From the NCBI GenBank assembly GCA_947631235.1, contig CANRKO010000003.1, positions 69,193-133,192 on the forward strand: a DNA stretch of 64,000 bases, read 5' to 3'. A program made the position numbers and the translations under genes. Shown here one piece after another: positions 17,768 through 25,422 of the stretch; the stretch's first letter is position 1; each line of letters opens with the position of its first letter. A model generated the notes under the pieces. It saw only the letters and a list, made by a program, of their open reading frames with translations. It searched no databases and had not been told where the DNA came from. This DNA comes from an uncultured Clostridia bacterium (GTDB lineage Bacteria > Bacillota > Clostridia > UBA1381).

Positions 17768-18112
17768 TTATTCTTCAACGTGTATTACCATTTGCTCGAT
17801 GATTTTTTTCACGTGGTCGTCGTCAATGGAATAGAACGCGTTTTTGCCGTCGCGGCGGGATTTTATAAGGCGCGCCTGGCGGAGCGTTTTAAGCTGGTGG
17901 CTGATTGCCGACTGGCTCATGCTGAGTTTTTCGGCAATATCGTACACGCACATCTCTTTATCGAAAAGCGTCCACAAAATGCGTATTCTCGTATTGTCGC
18001 CGAATATCTTGAACATATCGGCAAGCTTTGTCGTAAGCTCGTTGTCCGGCACTTGATTTTTTATCTTCTCTATGACCTGCATGTTATATTGGCAGGACTC
18101 ACACATATCCAT
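17768..18112 (-). CDS. ArsR/SmtB-family metal-sensing repressor, zinc type
   Basis: Winged-helix repressor released from DNA by metal. Numbered from ATG 18112 (GGAG 8 bases upstream), the C-terminal helix has D98-x-H100, H111 and E114, the exact spacing of the SmtB alpha-5 zinc site. C4/C7 and C55 (in EMCVYD) recall the alpha-3N site, though CVYD lacks the second Cys of CadC-type ELCVCD. The recognition helix is SQSAISHQLKTLR. The tracked start at 18130 overlaps the candidate operator. No metal transporter is adjacent, so the target may be only itself or a distant gene. Confidence 0.88.
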   Translation of the reverse strand: MDMCESCQYNMQVIEKIKNQVPDNELTTKLADMFKIFGDNTRIRILWTLFDKEMCVYDIAEKLSMSQSAISHQLKTLRQARLIKSRRDGKNAFYSIDDDHVKKIIEQMVIHVEE

Positions 18113-18128
18113 TGTTACCACTCCATTC

Positions 18129-18148
18129 ATATGTTCATGTGTTCATAT
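18129..18148. promoter_or_regulatory. Candidate ArsR/SmtB operator
   Basis: ATATGTTCATGTGTTCATAT is an imperfect inverted repeat with TGAACA-type half sites like SmtB/CzrA operators. It lies just downstream of the repressor gene's -10, over the start of transcription, so it suggests autorepression. Confidence 0.6.
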
Positions 18149-18150
18149 AT

Positions 18151-18179
18151 ATTATATACAATTTTGCCCGTTTTGTCAA
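18151..18179 (-). promoter_or_regulatory. Promoter of the ArsR/SmtB gene
   Basis: On the minus strand TTGACA (18179-18174), 17 bases, TATAAT (18156-18151): full consensus. Confidence 0.8.
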
Positions 18180-18257
18180 ATTTGCTGTAATAATTTGTAA
18201 TTTTCGGCATATAAATATAACATACAGAAACAATACTTATCATAAAAATGTAATATT

Positions 18258-18274
18258 TGTAATAAAATTGTAAC
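18258..18274 (+). promoter_or_regulatory. WalR-like box upstream of the G5/3D gene
   Basis: TGTAAT-aaaat-TGTAAC matches the published WalR (YycF) consensus TGTWAH-N5-TGTWAH and ends 7 bases before the -35, a typical activator position. Further TGTAA half sites lie upstream (18186, 18196, 18249). Confidence 0.55.
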
Positions 18275-18281
18275 AAAACTA

Positions 18282-18310
18282 TTGACAATGTAACAATTTT
18301 GTATTATACT
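18282..18310 (+). promoter_or_regulatory. Promoter of the G5/3D wall protein gene
   Basis: TTGACA (18282-18287), 17 bases, TATACT (18305-18310). Confidence 0.8.
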
Positions 18311-18344
18311 GTGTGATAAGTAACGAAAGGAGTATTTACTTTTT

Positions 18345-19463
18345 ATGGTTACAAAGGAAAAAAGCAGAAATGAGATGCTTGCGGAAATACGCAGGCGACA
18401 GGATCTCAGGCAGCGGAAAAAGGTTCGCGTGAAATCGGGACGGCGCATTATTGCCGCGGTTGCTCTTATAACTGTCGTTTGCGTGACGCTCGGCATATTT
18501 TACAGCGTTTCGGCAAAGGAAATTACCATAACGGAGATTAACGAATTTACGGGTCTCAATGAGTCGCACAAAGTCAGAACAACGGGTGGCAGCGTCGAGG
18601 ACGTTTTGAGAGAACGCGGTCTTGAAGTGGGCGAGGACGACCGCCTTAACGTGCCGCCGGACAAGCCGGTGTGCGATAACGACGATATTATTCTTACACG
18701 CGGCAAGCGTGTAACGATAAAGGCGGGCGGTACGGAGAGCGTCGCCACCGTTACGAAAGCCGACGCGACGGACGCGCTCGTCGAGGCGGGGTACGCGCCC
18801 GGAATGTACGACAGCATTACGACCGACGGCGATACGATAGAGCTTGTGTCGGTAAGCCATATGGACGAAACTACGACAGAGCCTATCGAGCGCGGCGTTA
18901 CGTATGTGGACGATCCGGATTTGCCGCAGGGCAGAGAGGTTGTCATCGACGAGGGCGAGGACGGCGTAAAGGAGATACAGCATAAGGTTACATATTTAAA
19001 TGGTGAGGAGTCGGAGAGGATAATGCTCGGGGAGAGCATAACGGCAGAACCCAGAAGTAAGGTCATAGCGCGCGGAACGGCGAACTCCGACGCGCAAAGC
19101 GAGACGCGGCAGACGGAGGACTCATCGGTCAGCGACAGCGGCGGCACGATCAACGGATATAAATATAAGAAGAAATACACCATGACCGCCACGGCTTACA
19201 CCGATAGTCCGAGCGAAAACGCGGGTTATACGGTGAGCGCGATGGGTAATCCGTTAAGATACGGCGTTGCGGCGGTTGACCCGAACGTGATACCGCTGGG
19301 CTCAACCGTTTACGTTACCGCGCCGGACGGCTCGTGGGTATACGGCGTGGCAAGCGCGGAGGATACCGGCGGCGCGATAAAGGGTAACAGGATAGACTTG
19401 TGTTATCCGTCGGGTACGAACGGTTTCGGAAGAAGAAGTTGTATAGTGTATGTGCTGGAGTAA
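18345..19463 (+). CDS. G5 and 3D-domain cell wall protein, YabE-like
   Basis: Membrane-anchored or secreted wall-remodelling protein. A basic N-terminus leads to one hydrophobic segment (IIAAVALITVVCVTLGIFYSV), two DUF348-type repeats (about 60-190), a G5 domain (about 190-245) and a C-terminal 3D domain: YTMTATAYTDSPSENAG, YGVAAVDPNVIPLGSTVYV and ASAEDTGGAIKGNRIDLCY hold the three Asp residues. The fold resembles MltA-type lytic transglycosylases. At 372 residues it is similar to YabE. The upstream WalR-like box suits its role, since the WalRK system controls 3D-domain hydrolases such as YocH in Bacillus. Confidence 0.85.
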   Translation: MVTKEKSRNEMLAEIRRRQDLRQRKKVRVKSGRRIIAAVALITVVCVTLGIFYSVSAKEITITEINEFTGLNESHKVRTTGGSVEDVLRERGLEVGEDDRLNVPPDKPVCDNDDIILTRGKRVTIKAGGTESVATVTKADATDALVEAGYAPGMYDSITTDGDTIELVSVSHMDETTTEPIERGVTYVDDPDLPQGREVVIDEGEDGVKEIQHKVTYLNGEESERIMLGESITAEPRSKVIARGTANSDAQSETRQTEDSSVSDSGGTINGYKYKKKYTMTATAYTDSPSENAGYTVSAMGNPLRYGVAAVDPNVIPLGSTVYVTAPDGSWVYGVASAEDTGGAIKGNRIDLCYPSGTNGFGRRSCIVYVLE

Positions 19464-19466
19464 ACG

Positions 19467-19492
19467 GGGGCGGTCAATGACCGCTCCTTGTT
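19467..19492 (+). terminator. Possible weak terminator after the G5/3D gene
   Basis: GGGGCGGT-caatg-ACCGCTCC (one G-U pair) followed only by TTGTTT; the U-tail is poor. Confidence 0.4.
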
Positions 19493-19557
19493 TGATGTTC
19501 GCTTACAGATAATTTTTGAAGAAAAATTGAATTATTTATGAATATTTGATATTTCAC

Positions 19558-19586
19558 TTGATTTTCCGCTGCCGCTGTGGTAGTAT
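19558..19586 (+). promoter_or_regulatory. Promoter of the small lipoprotein gene
   Basis: TTGATT (19558-19563), 17 bases, TAGTAT (19581-19586). Confidence 0.55.
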
Positions 19587-19617
19587 ATGTGTAATTTCAA
19601 ATGAAAGGAAGATTATT

Positions 19618-20154
19618 ATGAAAATAAAAAAGACAGCGGCATTGGTTCTCGCAATGCTTATGACGACCGCCGCGCTTGCGGGCTGCGGAGACGGCGGCAC
19701 GGGAAATTCGGAAAATAAGGATACGACGGACGTTACGAAGGCGGACGGTATACTTTTAAACTCCGACACGGCGGCGGAGGAGACGCACATGGAAATCGGC
19801 GACGTTGAGGTGTCGATAGGCGACGCAAAACTGATAAATTATGAGGGCGAGGACGTCGTGGTCGTGGAGTACACTCTTAAAAACAACGGCGACGCGGAAC
19901 AGAACTTTACAGGCGTTGTGCATGCGGACGGCTATCAGGACGACGAGAGACTGACTCCGACGGTCGTGACGGGCGTTGACGGAGTGGATATGATGACGCT
20001 TTCACAGAATATCGGCAAAGGACATCAGATTTCGGTGCAAAAGGCTTTCCGTTTGAAGAGTAAAGACGAAATTGTTGAAATTGATGTTACGGAAATAACA
20101 AGCGGTAAAGACGCTCCGCAATCCATTACAAAATACTATTCGATTTCCGAATAA
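19618..20154 (+). CDS. Lipoprotein with a DUF5067/DUF4352-like domain
   Basis: Surface lipoprotein of unknown role. The tracked ORF begins at 19546, but ATG 19618 has AAAGGAAG upstream and starts a proper signal (MKIKKTAALVLAMLMTTAALAGCG, lipobox LAGC), giving 178 residues. A short acidic linker precedes an immunoglobulin-like domain (VVVVEYTLKNNGDAEQNF, then ISVQKAFRLKSKDEIVEIDV), the pattern of Gram-positive DUF5067/DUF4352 lipoproteins. It is flanked by its own promoter and terminator. No substrate or partner can be read from the sequence. Confidence 0.75.
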   Translation: MKIKKTAALVLAMLMTTAALAGCGDGGTGNSENKDTTDVTKADGILLNSDTAAEETHMEIGDVEVSIGDAKLINYEGEDVVVVEYTLKNNGDAEQNFTGVVHADGYQDDERLTPTVVTGVDGVDMMTLSQNIGKGHQISVQKAFRLKSKDEIVEIDVTEITSGKDAPQSITKYYSISE

Positions 20155-20156
20155 AC

Positions 20157-20189
20157 AAAAACTCCGGCTGTTACAGCCGGAGTTTTTTT
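20157..20189 (+). terminator. Terminator after the small lipoprotein gene
   Basis: AAAAACTCCGGCTG-tta-CAGCCGGAGTTTTTTT, a long perfect stem with U-tail. Confidence 0.93.
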
Positions 20190-20208
20190 ATGTCGGTAAA
20201 ATTAACTA

Positions 20209-20237
20209 TTGAAATATTACGTCATATATTATATAAT
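20209..20237 (+). promoter_or_regulatory. Promoter of the acetylesterase-SLH gene
   Basis: TTGAAA (20209-20214), 17 bases, TATAAT (20232-20237). Confidence 0.7.
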
Positions 20238-20275
20238 TACTGTATGTATACAAATGTATAAAGGAGCAGAGAACA

Positions 20276-22024
20276 ATGAAACTGAAAAAATTATTATCCG
20301 TAATTGTCGCCGCGTCGCTTGCGGGAGCGTTTGCGATGCCGTGCGTATCGGCTGAAAAGTCTGAACTGTACAGCGAAACATTCGATATGACGAAAGTTAA
20401 AGCCGACAAGGAGGACGGCGTTGTAAAAGAGGTCGAAGTGCCGGACGGCGATTACAAGGTCACGGTCAAAACCGGCGGCAGCAAGGAAACGAAGGCTAAT
20501 ATTTACATAAACGGCGGCGAGCGCGTCCGCGCGTACACGCTGGAGGCGGGCAAGACGCAGGAGGACGAGCAGCCCGTTGTGCCGAAGGACGGTAAAATAA
20601 CCGTTCAGGTAATCGGCGATGCGCCGAATGTGACGGAAATAAAGATAGAGCAGCTCGAATCTCGCGAAGAACCGGCTGAAAAGCCCACCATATATTTGGC
20701 GGGCGACTCGACGGCTCAGACTTACGACTATACAAAGAATTATCCCCAGACGGGCTGGGGTCAGATGTTTGCGGACTGTTTCACCGACGAGGTTAAAATA
20801 GAGAACCGTTCGATGGCGGGCAGAAGTGCGAAAAGCTACAACAACGACGGCAGGCTCGACAAAATCCTGACCGAGATGCACCCGGGCGATTATGTGTTCA
20901 TTCAGTTCGGCATTAACGACGGCGACGTAAACAAGCCGGAGCGTTACATAAGCGTTGAGGACTACAAGAAACTCATAACCGAAAAGTATATCGGCGAGGT
21001 TGAAAAGCGCGGCGGCACGCCCGTGCTTATGACCGCGTCCGCCGCGTCTTGGTGGGACGACGAGAAGGGTAACTTCATGGAGTCGCGTCAGGACTACGCA
21101 GATCCGACGAGAGATTTGGCAAAGGAACTCGGCTGCAAATTTATCGACATAAACAGGGTTATGACCGATCTTTGGAACGGTATGGACAAGGACGATGTGC
21201 TTTCGGGCTACTTCATCTGTGAGCCGCTTGAAAGTAAGGCGTACCCGACGGGAACGGACGACCATACGCATTTGAAGGCTAAGGGCGCAAAGATAGTGGC
21301 GCGCCTTGTCGCGAATATGATTTTCGAAAGTGTGCCGGAGCTTGCGGAGTATCTGAAAGAGGACGAAACGTTTACCGATATTTCGGGTCACTGGGCTGAG
21401 GAGTATGTGACGGCGGCGTATCATGACGGACTTGTCGAGGGTGACGGAACGGGTAAGTTCAACCCCGACGGCAAGGTTACACGCGCGGAATTTTTGAAAA
21501 TGGCAATGGATGCGGCGGGTATCGTCGGTCACGCGTACCGTGAGGGCGAGTGCCTCGACGCGAAACAGGAGGATTGGTTCTGCTACTATGTTCAGGGCGC
21601 GGCTGATAAGGGACTTATTCCCGCGCAAATGGCGGGACTGACGGATATTGAGACCGTTACAAAGACGCTCGCCGAGGCGACGGACGATAAGGACGCAGTT
21701 ACAGCCGATGTGTACGATTACACGGACGGTAAGTTTGACGGTAATAAGGCGATAACGCGTGAGGAAATGGCGGTCATAGCGATGAATTGTCTGTCGTACG
21801 CGTCAAAGAACGCCGCGAGAACGATCGTGCTTGAAACGGCGGGCGGTGAAACGGCAAGCTTTACCGACGGCGATATACTTGCCGAATACGCGAACACGAT
21901 CGAGGCGGCTGTCGAGTACGGACTTGTAAAGGGCATGGGCGACGGTACGTTCAGACCGAAGGACACGCTCACACGCGCACAGGCTGTGACGGTAGCGGCA
22001 AAACTTGCGGAAATTTTAAAGTAG
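20276..22024 (+). CDS. SLH-anchored rhamnogalacturonan acetylesterase (SGNH hydrolase)
   Basis: Secreted esterase predicted to remove acetyl groups from rhamnogalacturonan-I. Order: signal peptide (ends CVSA, about residue 26); a small beta domain with a carbohydrate-binding look (about 28-130); an SGNH domain with nucleophile S145 in LAGDSTAQTY, the FGINDGD block, and the catalytic Asp/His in GTDDHTHL; then three SLH repeats (about 362-582) anchoring it to wall polymer. The SGNH part resembles CE12 enzymes. AAGGAG precedes the ATG. The next gene repeats its SLH region, so a partial duplication is likely. Acetylxylan or another acetylated glycan is a less likely substrate. Confidence 0.87.
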   Translation: MKLKKLLSVIVAASLAGAFAMPCVSAEKSELYSETFDMTKVKADKEDGVVKEVEVPDGDYKVTVKTGGSKETKANIYINGGERVRAYTLEAGKTQEDEQPVVPKDGKITVQVIGDAPNVTEIKIEQLESREEPAEKPTIYLAGDSTAQTYDYTKNYPQTGWGQMFADCFTDEVKIENRSMAGRSAKSYNNDGRLDKILTEMHPGDYVFIQFGINDGDVNKPERYISVEDYKKLITEKYIGEVEKRGGTPVLMTASAASWWDDEKGNFMESRQDYADPTRDLAKELGCKFIDINRVMTDLWNGMDKDDVLSGYFICEPLESKAYPTGTDDHTHLKAKGAKIVARLVANMIFESVPELAEYLKEDETFTDISGHWAEEYVTAAYHDGLVEGDGTGKFNPDGKVTRAEFLKMAMDAAGIVGHAYREGECLDAKQEDWFCYYVQGAADKGLIPAQMAGLTDIETVTKTLAEATDDKDAVTADVYDYTDGKFDGNKAITREEMAVIAMNCLSYASKNAARTIVLETAGGETASFTDGDILAEYANTIEAAVEYGLVKGMGDGTFRPKDTLTRAQAVTVAAKLAEILK

Positions 22025-22034
22025 GAGAAGTAAT

Positions 22035-22715
22035 ATGAATATAAGAAGAATAATAACCGCGTCAATGCTCGCGGCGGCGGTAAGCGTTACGACCGTTATG
22101 GCTGCAAGCTTTACCGACACGCGCGGACACTGGGCGGAGAGCATCATAGACGAACTTGCGGACAAGGGTATTGTCAGCGGTATTTCAGCCGATAAGTTCA
22201 ACCCCGACGGCATGGTTACGCGCGCCGAGTTTTACAGAATGGCGTTCGGCGCGGCGGGTATAGAGTCGATACCGTACCGCGAGGGCGAGTGCCTGAACAT
22301 TAAAGAGTCGGCATGGTATGCCGACACGGTGCAGAGCGCACTTGACCGCGGTCTTATACCCGAGGCGATGATTGAGGATTATTCGGTCGAGGTCGTCACG
22401 GGCGAGGACGGTTCAAAAGCAGTGTACGGCGGTACGTTTGACGCGGAAAAGGCGATAACGCGCGAGGAAATGGCGTATGTCGCGCAGGCCGCGTATCAGT
22501 ACGGTCTCGGCGAGGGCGCTCTCGACGTTCTGCCCGCTCCGGAGGATCTTGAATTTACGGATACGCCGTCAATCTCGACATGGGCGGTGAAAGCGGTACA
22601 GCATGCTTACGCGAACGGCTTGATCACGGGTATGGGCGACGGCACGTTCGGGCCGCACAGTACCGCGACGCGCGCGCAGGCGGCGACGATTATTAAAAAT
22701 ATGATTGACAGATAG
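22035..22715 (+). CDS. Secreted protein consisting only of SLH repeats
   Basis: A signal peptide (cleaved near VMAAS) and three SLH repeats fill all 226 residues; no catalytic or binding domain is present. The repeats share unusual wording with the upstream esterase (FNPDG-VTRAEF, YREGECL, then RGLIPEAM against KGLIPAQM), pointing to duplication of that C-terminus. It starts 10 bases after the esterase (GTAGGAGAAG upstream) and is co-transcribed. It could occupy or adjust SLH sites on the wall, but its role is unknown. Confidence 0.85.
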   Translation: MNIRRIITASMLAAAVSVTTVMAASFTDTRGHWAESIIDELADKGIVSGISADKFNPDGMVTRAEFYRMAFGAAGIESIPYREGECLNIKESAWYADTVQSALDRGLIPEAMIEDYSVEVVTGEDGSKAVYGGTFDAEKAITREEMAYVAQAAYQYGLGEGALDVLPAPEDLEFTDTPSISTWAVKAVQHAYANGLITGMGDGTFGPHSTATRAQAATIIKNMIDR

Positions 22716-22728
22716 GAGGCGGCGCCGT

Positions 22729-22830
22729 ATGTTCAGTAAAAAAACGTTGAGAATTATTTGTATTGTGGTAGCCGCCGCAATGCTTGTGCCGATATGCCTG
22801 GGCGTTCTGGCAATGTTCAATGTATTGTGA
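22729..22830 (+). CDS. 33-residue single-span membrane peptide
   Basis: Too short for the ORF track. ATG 22729 is preceded by AGGAGG with 9-base spacing and the frame reads MFSKKTLRIICIVVAAAMLV...FNVL: a basic N-terminus, one hydrophobic span and a short tail. It lies between the SLH-only gene (14 bases) and the PHP gene, in the same transcript. The layout resembles tiny Firmicute membrane proteins such as Prli42 or DUF4044 members, but no family is assigned with confidence. Confidence 0.6.
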   Translation: MFSKKTLRIICIVVAAAMLVPICLGVLAMFNVL

Positions 22831-22866
22831 CGTAATTTTTGATTAAGACGAAAGGGAGGGATTTCG

Positions 22867-23508
22867 ATGTACACGGTTGACCTGCACAATCACACGGTTT
22901 TCAGTTACGACGGCTCGAATACGCCGGAGGAAATAATCGAAAACGCGATAAACTGCGGCGTGGACGTTATCGGAATTACCGACCACCAGTTCTCGATAGG
23001 CGGGAACCTACCAACATATTACAGTCATATACGTCATTGCCAATTAAAGTACGCCGATAAGATACGCGTGCTGTGCGGTCTCGAAATAGGAACGCGTCCC
23101 GCGCCTCCCGAAAGTCTGCCGAGCACGACGGCTGTGTTTGACTATGTGCTGTTTGAAAGCCTCGACGACGAACGCGCCATGGATTTTTACGAGTTTCTGG
23201 AGTGGCGCAGGCTGTTTAAGTGCAAGGTCGGACTGGCGCACACCGATATATTTAAGCTTGGCGAGCGTTACGGCGCGGATATATTAAAGGTGATGCGCGA
23301 CAACGACATATTCTGGGAGCTTAACACGTCGGGAAACTACATATATTATTATGATTTCCTTACGAACGAGAAAAAGCAGCGCGCCGTCAAGGAAAGCGGT
23401 ATACCCGTATCGGTGGGTTCGGACACCCATGCGGTTAACGAGTACCGAAAAAAGCAGGTGCGCCGCGCGAACGAGCTTTTGCAAAAACTCGGCATACCGC
23501 TACCGTAA
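22867..23508 (+). CDS. PHP-domain metal-dependent phosphoesterase
   Basis: Predicted cytosolic hydrolase with the PHP active site: DLHNHTVFSYDG (first motif), GITDHQ (second), the central GLEIG, GLAHTD and a C-terminal GSDTHA. At 213 residues it is one compact domain, comparable to HisK-type histidinol phosphatases and YcdX-like proteins; it is not linked to histidine genes here, so the substrate is open. GGGAGGG precedes the ATG. It ends in a GC hairpin that probably terminates the esterase-SLH-peptide-PHP transcript. Confidence 0.82.
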   Translation: MYTVDLHNHTVFSYDGSNTPEEIIENAINCGVDVIGITDHQFSIGGNLPTYYSHIRHCQLKYADKIRVLCGLEIGTRPAPPESLPSTTAVFDYVLFESLDDERAMDFYEFLEWRRLFKCKVGLAHTDIFKLGERYGADILKVMRDNDIFWELNTSGNYIYYYDFLTNEKKQRAVKESGIPVSVGSDTHAVNEYRKKQVRRANELLQKLGIPLP

Positions 23509-23521
23509 TACCGATTTATAT

Positions 23522-23554
23522 GCTCCGCCGGCGAATTTCGCGGCGGAGCTTTTA
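23522..23554 (+). terminator. Terminator after the PHP gene
   Basis: GCTCCGCCG-gcgaatttcg-CGGCGGAGCTTTT: a strong stem with a short U-tail. Confidence 0.75.
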
Positions 23555-23656
23555 AATACGCGTCAATATATTTTTGAAAAATTTTTTGAAAAATATCTCT
23601 CAAAAGTCGCATTGTACAGCCAATCGTAGCATTTCCTTCACAACTTCTTAAAAAAA

Positions 23657-23673
23657 TGTAATAAATTTGTAAT
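23657..23673 (+). promoter_or_regulatory. WalR-like box upstream of the NlpC/P60 gene
   Basis: TGTAAT-aaatt-TGTAAT fits TGTWAH-N5-TGTWAH exactly, but lies about 240 bases upstream of the recognised -35, so direct action on that promoter is uncertain. Confidence 0.4.
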
Positions 23674-23809
23674 ATCTTTTGCCGATTTCACCATAAATTT
23701 TCCAATATGTTGAGTTTTTTCAAAAAATTTGTCAAGATTTTGTGGACGTTAACTTTTTTATGTAAACAAGAACTGTAAAAAAATGTAAAATCGGTAAACA
23801 AAATATCGT

Positions 23810-23850
23810 AATATTTCAGTAAAATTACGCCAATATTTCAGATAAATTAC
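23810..23850 (+). repeat. Tandem 19-base direct repeats
   Basis: AATATTTCAGTAAAATTAC (23810-23828) and AATATTTCAGATAAATTAC (23832-23850), start to start 22 bases, about two helical turns. They end 62 bases before the -35 and look like a double binding site for a regulator. Confidence 0.55.
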
Positions 23851-23912
23851 ACTCAAATGACAAAAATAATACGAAAATTTTAAGATTCTTAACATTTTTA
23901 AGTCAAAAAGGC

Positions 23913-23941
23913 TTGACAGCGTTTTTTTTAAGTGTTACAAT
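23913..23941 (+). promoter_or_regulatory. Promoter of the SLH-NlpC/P60 gene
   Basis: TTGACA (23913-23918), 17 bases, TACAAT (23936-23941). Confidence 0.8.
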
Positions 23942-24043
23942 ACAGTCAGCGTCAAGGAAAACGCTATGGAAAAACACACGGATAACCAAACACAATGCAA
24001 ACTGCGGAAAACATCTATAGGATTGTAAAGGAGAAATTTTATC

Positions 24044-25369
24044 TTGAATAGTATTACGAAAAAGATTATCTTACCTGTTGTCTCTTTGTCAGCAGTGCTT
24101 GGCACGTCGGCTCTGGCGGCTGATTTAAGCGGCTGGGCCATATCCGATTACCAGCAGGCTAACGAGGCGGGCCTCGTATCATACTCGGTTGTATCGAACA
24201 ATCTTCATGACAGTATAACGCGTGAAGAATTTTGCGAGCTTGCTGTAAATCTTTACGAAAAGCTTACGGGAGAAGATATGGTTGAACCGCCGGTATCACC
24301 GTTTACCGATACCGACTCGGTAGCGGTATCGCAGGCTTACGCCTACGGCATCGTTTCCGGCACGGGCGACGGAACGTTTACTCCCGACAGATTGGTAAGA
24401 AGAGAGGAAATGGCGACCATGCTCGTAAGCACGCTTACGGCGAGTGAAGTTTCCTTTAACCTTTCGGACGGATATGAGGACGCGTACGTAATCGACGCGT
24501 TTGCCGACTCGGACGAGGTCAGCGCCTGGGCTAAGCCTTCGGTCATTACAATGATAAACTACTCGTTGATGAACGGAGTTGACGGCGAGAATTTCGCGCC
24601 CCTCGGTTCGACGACAAGAGAACAGGCAATATCGAGTATCAACCGTTTGTACAATAAGTTCAGCGACACCGATTACACGCTCGACCTTCCCGAAATAACG
24701 CTGCCCGAGGACGGCGCGGAAATCGAGGAGGGCGACTTCTCGGTAGCGTGGACTCCGATAGACAGCGCGTGGGCGTATCACGTAATTATTAAAGACGCGG
24801 ACGCCGATTCGGTACTTCTTTCGGACGTATATGACGAGAACAGCGTTGTAATAGAAGGCGCGTCGCTTATAGTTGACAGAGATTATTCGATAACGGTAGG
24901 CGCGGTGCTTTCGGACGGCAGCGAGGTCTACAGCCTCCCCGTGGACTTCAGATACAAGTCTAAGGCTCCGATGGCAAACGATGAGTACATAGCCGAAAAT
25001 CCCGTTGCGGGCAGCTTAATAGATACAGCAGCCGATTATCTCGGTGTGCCGTACGTATGGGGCGGAACAAGTCCTTCGGGTTTTGACTGCTCGGGTCTTA
25101 TGCAGTATGTGTGCAACCTGAACGGTATCTCGATACCGAGAGTTGCCGACGACCAACTTCACGGACCGGGTACATACGTGTCGAGAAACCAGCTTGAACC
25201 GGGCGACCTCGTGTTCTTCGGCAGCGGCGACTATGCGTCGCACGTGGGTATGTATGTGGGCGACGGCATGATGATCCATGCTCCCCATACCGGCGACGTC
25301 GTTAAGTACACGTCAATCGACTCGTCCTACTATCAGTCGAGATTTATAGGCGGTAAAAGGGTAATTTGA
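24044..25369 (+). CDS. SLH-anchored NlpC/P60 cell wall hydrolase
   Basis: Secreted peptidoglycan endopeptidase. TTG start with AAAGGAG 10 bases upstream, signal peptide, then three degenerate SLH repeats (about 25-205; ITREEF, GTGDGTFTPDRLVRREEM, STTREQAISSI), a fibronectin-III-like domain (about 215-305) and a C-terminal NlpC/P60 domain with catalytic C349 in FDCSGL and His in HVGMYVGDG. Relatives cut gamma-D-Glu-diaminopimelate or similar stem-peptide bonds. It is preceded by an elaborate control region and followed by a two-way terminator. Confidence 0.92.
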   Translation: MNSITKKIILPVVSLSAVLGTSALAADLSGWAISDYQQANEAGLVSYSVVSNNLHDSITREEFCELAVNLYEKLTGEDMVEPPVSPFTDTDSVAVSQAYAYGIVSGTGDGTFTPDRLVRREEMATMLVSTLTASEVSFNLSDGYEDAYVIDAFADSDEVSAWAKPSVITMINYSLMNGVDGENFAPLGSTTREQAISSINRLYNKFSDTDYTLDLPEITLPEDGAEIEEGDFSVAWTPIDSAWAYHVIIKDADADSVLLSDVYDENSVVIEGASLIVDRDYSITVGAVLSDGSEVYSLPVDFRYKSKAPMANDEYIAENPVAGSLIDTAADYLGVPYVWGGTSPSGFDCSGLMQYVCNLNGISIPRVADDQLHGPGTYVSRNQLEPGDLVFFGSGDYASHVGMYVGDGMMIHAPHTGDVVKYTSIDSSYYQSRFIGGKRVI

Positions 25370-25383
25370 TAAGTTATGTATAG

Positions 25384-25422
25384 AAAAAGAACGCTTGCTT
25401 TCATCGCAGGCGTTCTTTTTAT
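25384..25422. terminator. Two-way terminator between convergent genes
   Basis: AAAAAGAACGC...GCGTTCTTTTT with additional TGC/GCA pairs in the loop. A-run and T-run on both sides serve the hydrolase gene (plus) and the small XRE gene (minus), whose 3' end it overlaps. Confidence 0.85.

Larger units (their letters stand above)
23555..24043 (+). promoter_or_regulatory. Long AT-rich control region of the SLH-NlpC/P60 gene
   Basis: About 490 bases without a credible gene. It holds a WalR-like box (23657-23673), more TGTAAA half sites (23761, 23774, 23784), two 19-base direct repeats (23810-23850), a consensus promoter (23913-23941) and a leader of about 95 bases. No known riboswitch was recognised. 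The density of sites suggests tight control of the hydrolase. Confidence 0.6.

Noticed and set aside
20294-21628. 444-residue minus ORF opposite the acetylesterase
   Set aside because: Shadow of a gene with a signal peptide, SGNH and SLH motifs; no ribosome site.
23949-24043. c-di-AMP or c-di-GMP riboswitch in the NlpC/P60 leader
   Set aside because: Considered because such hydrolases are known targets, but the conserved sequence blocks of those classes are not visible.
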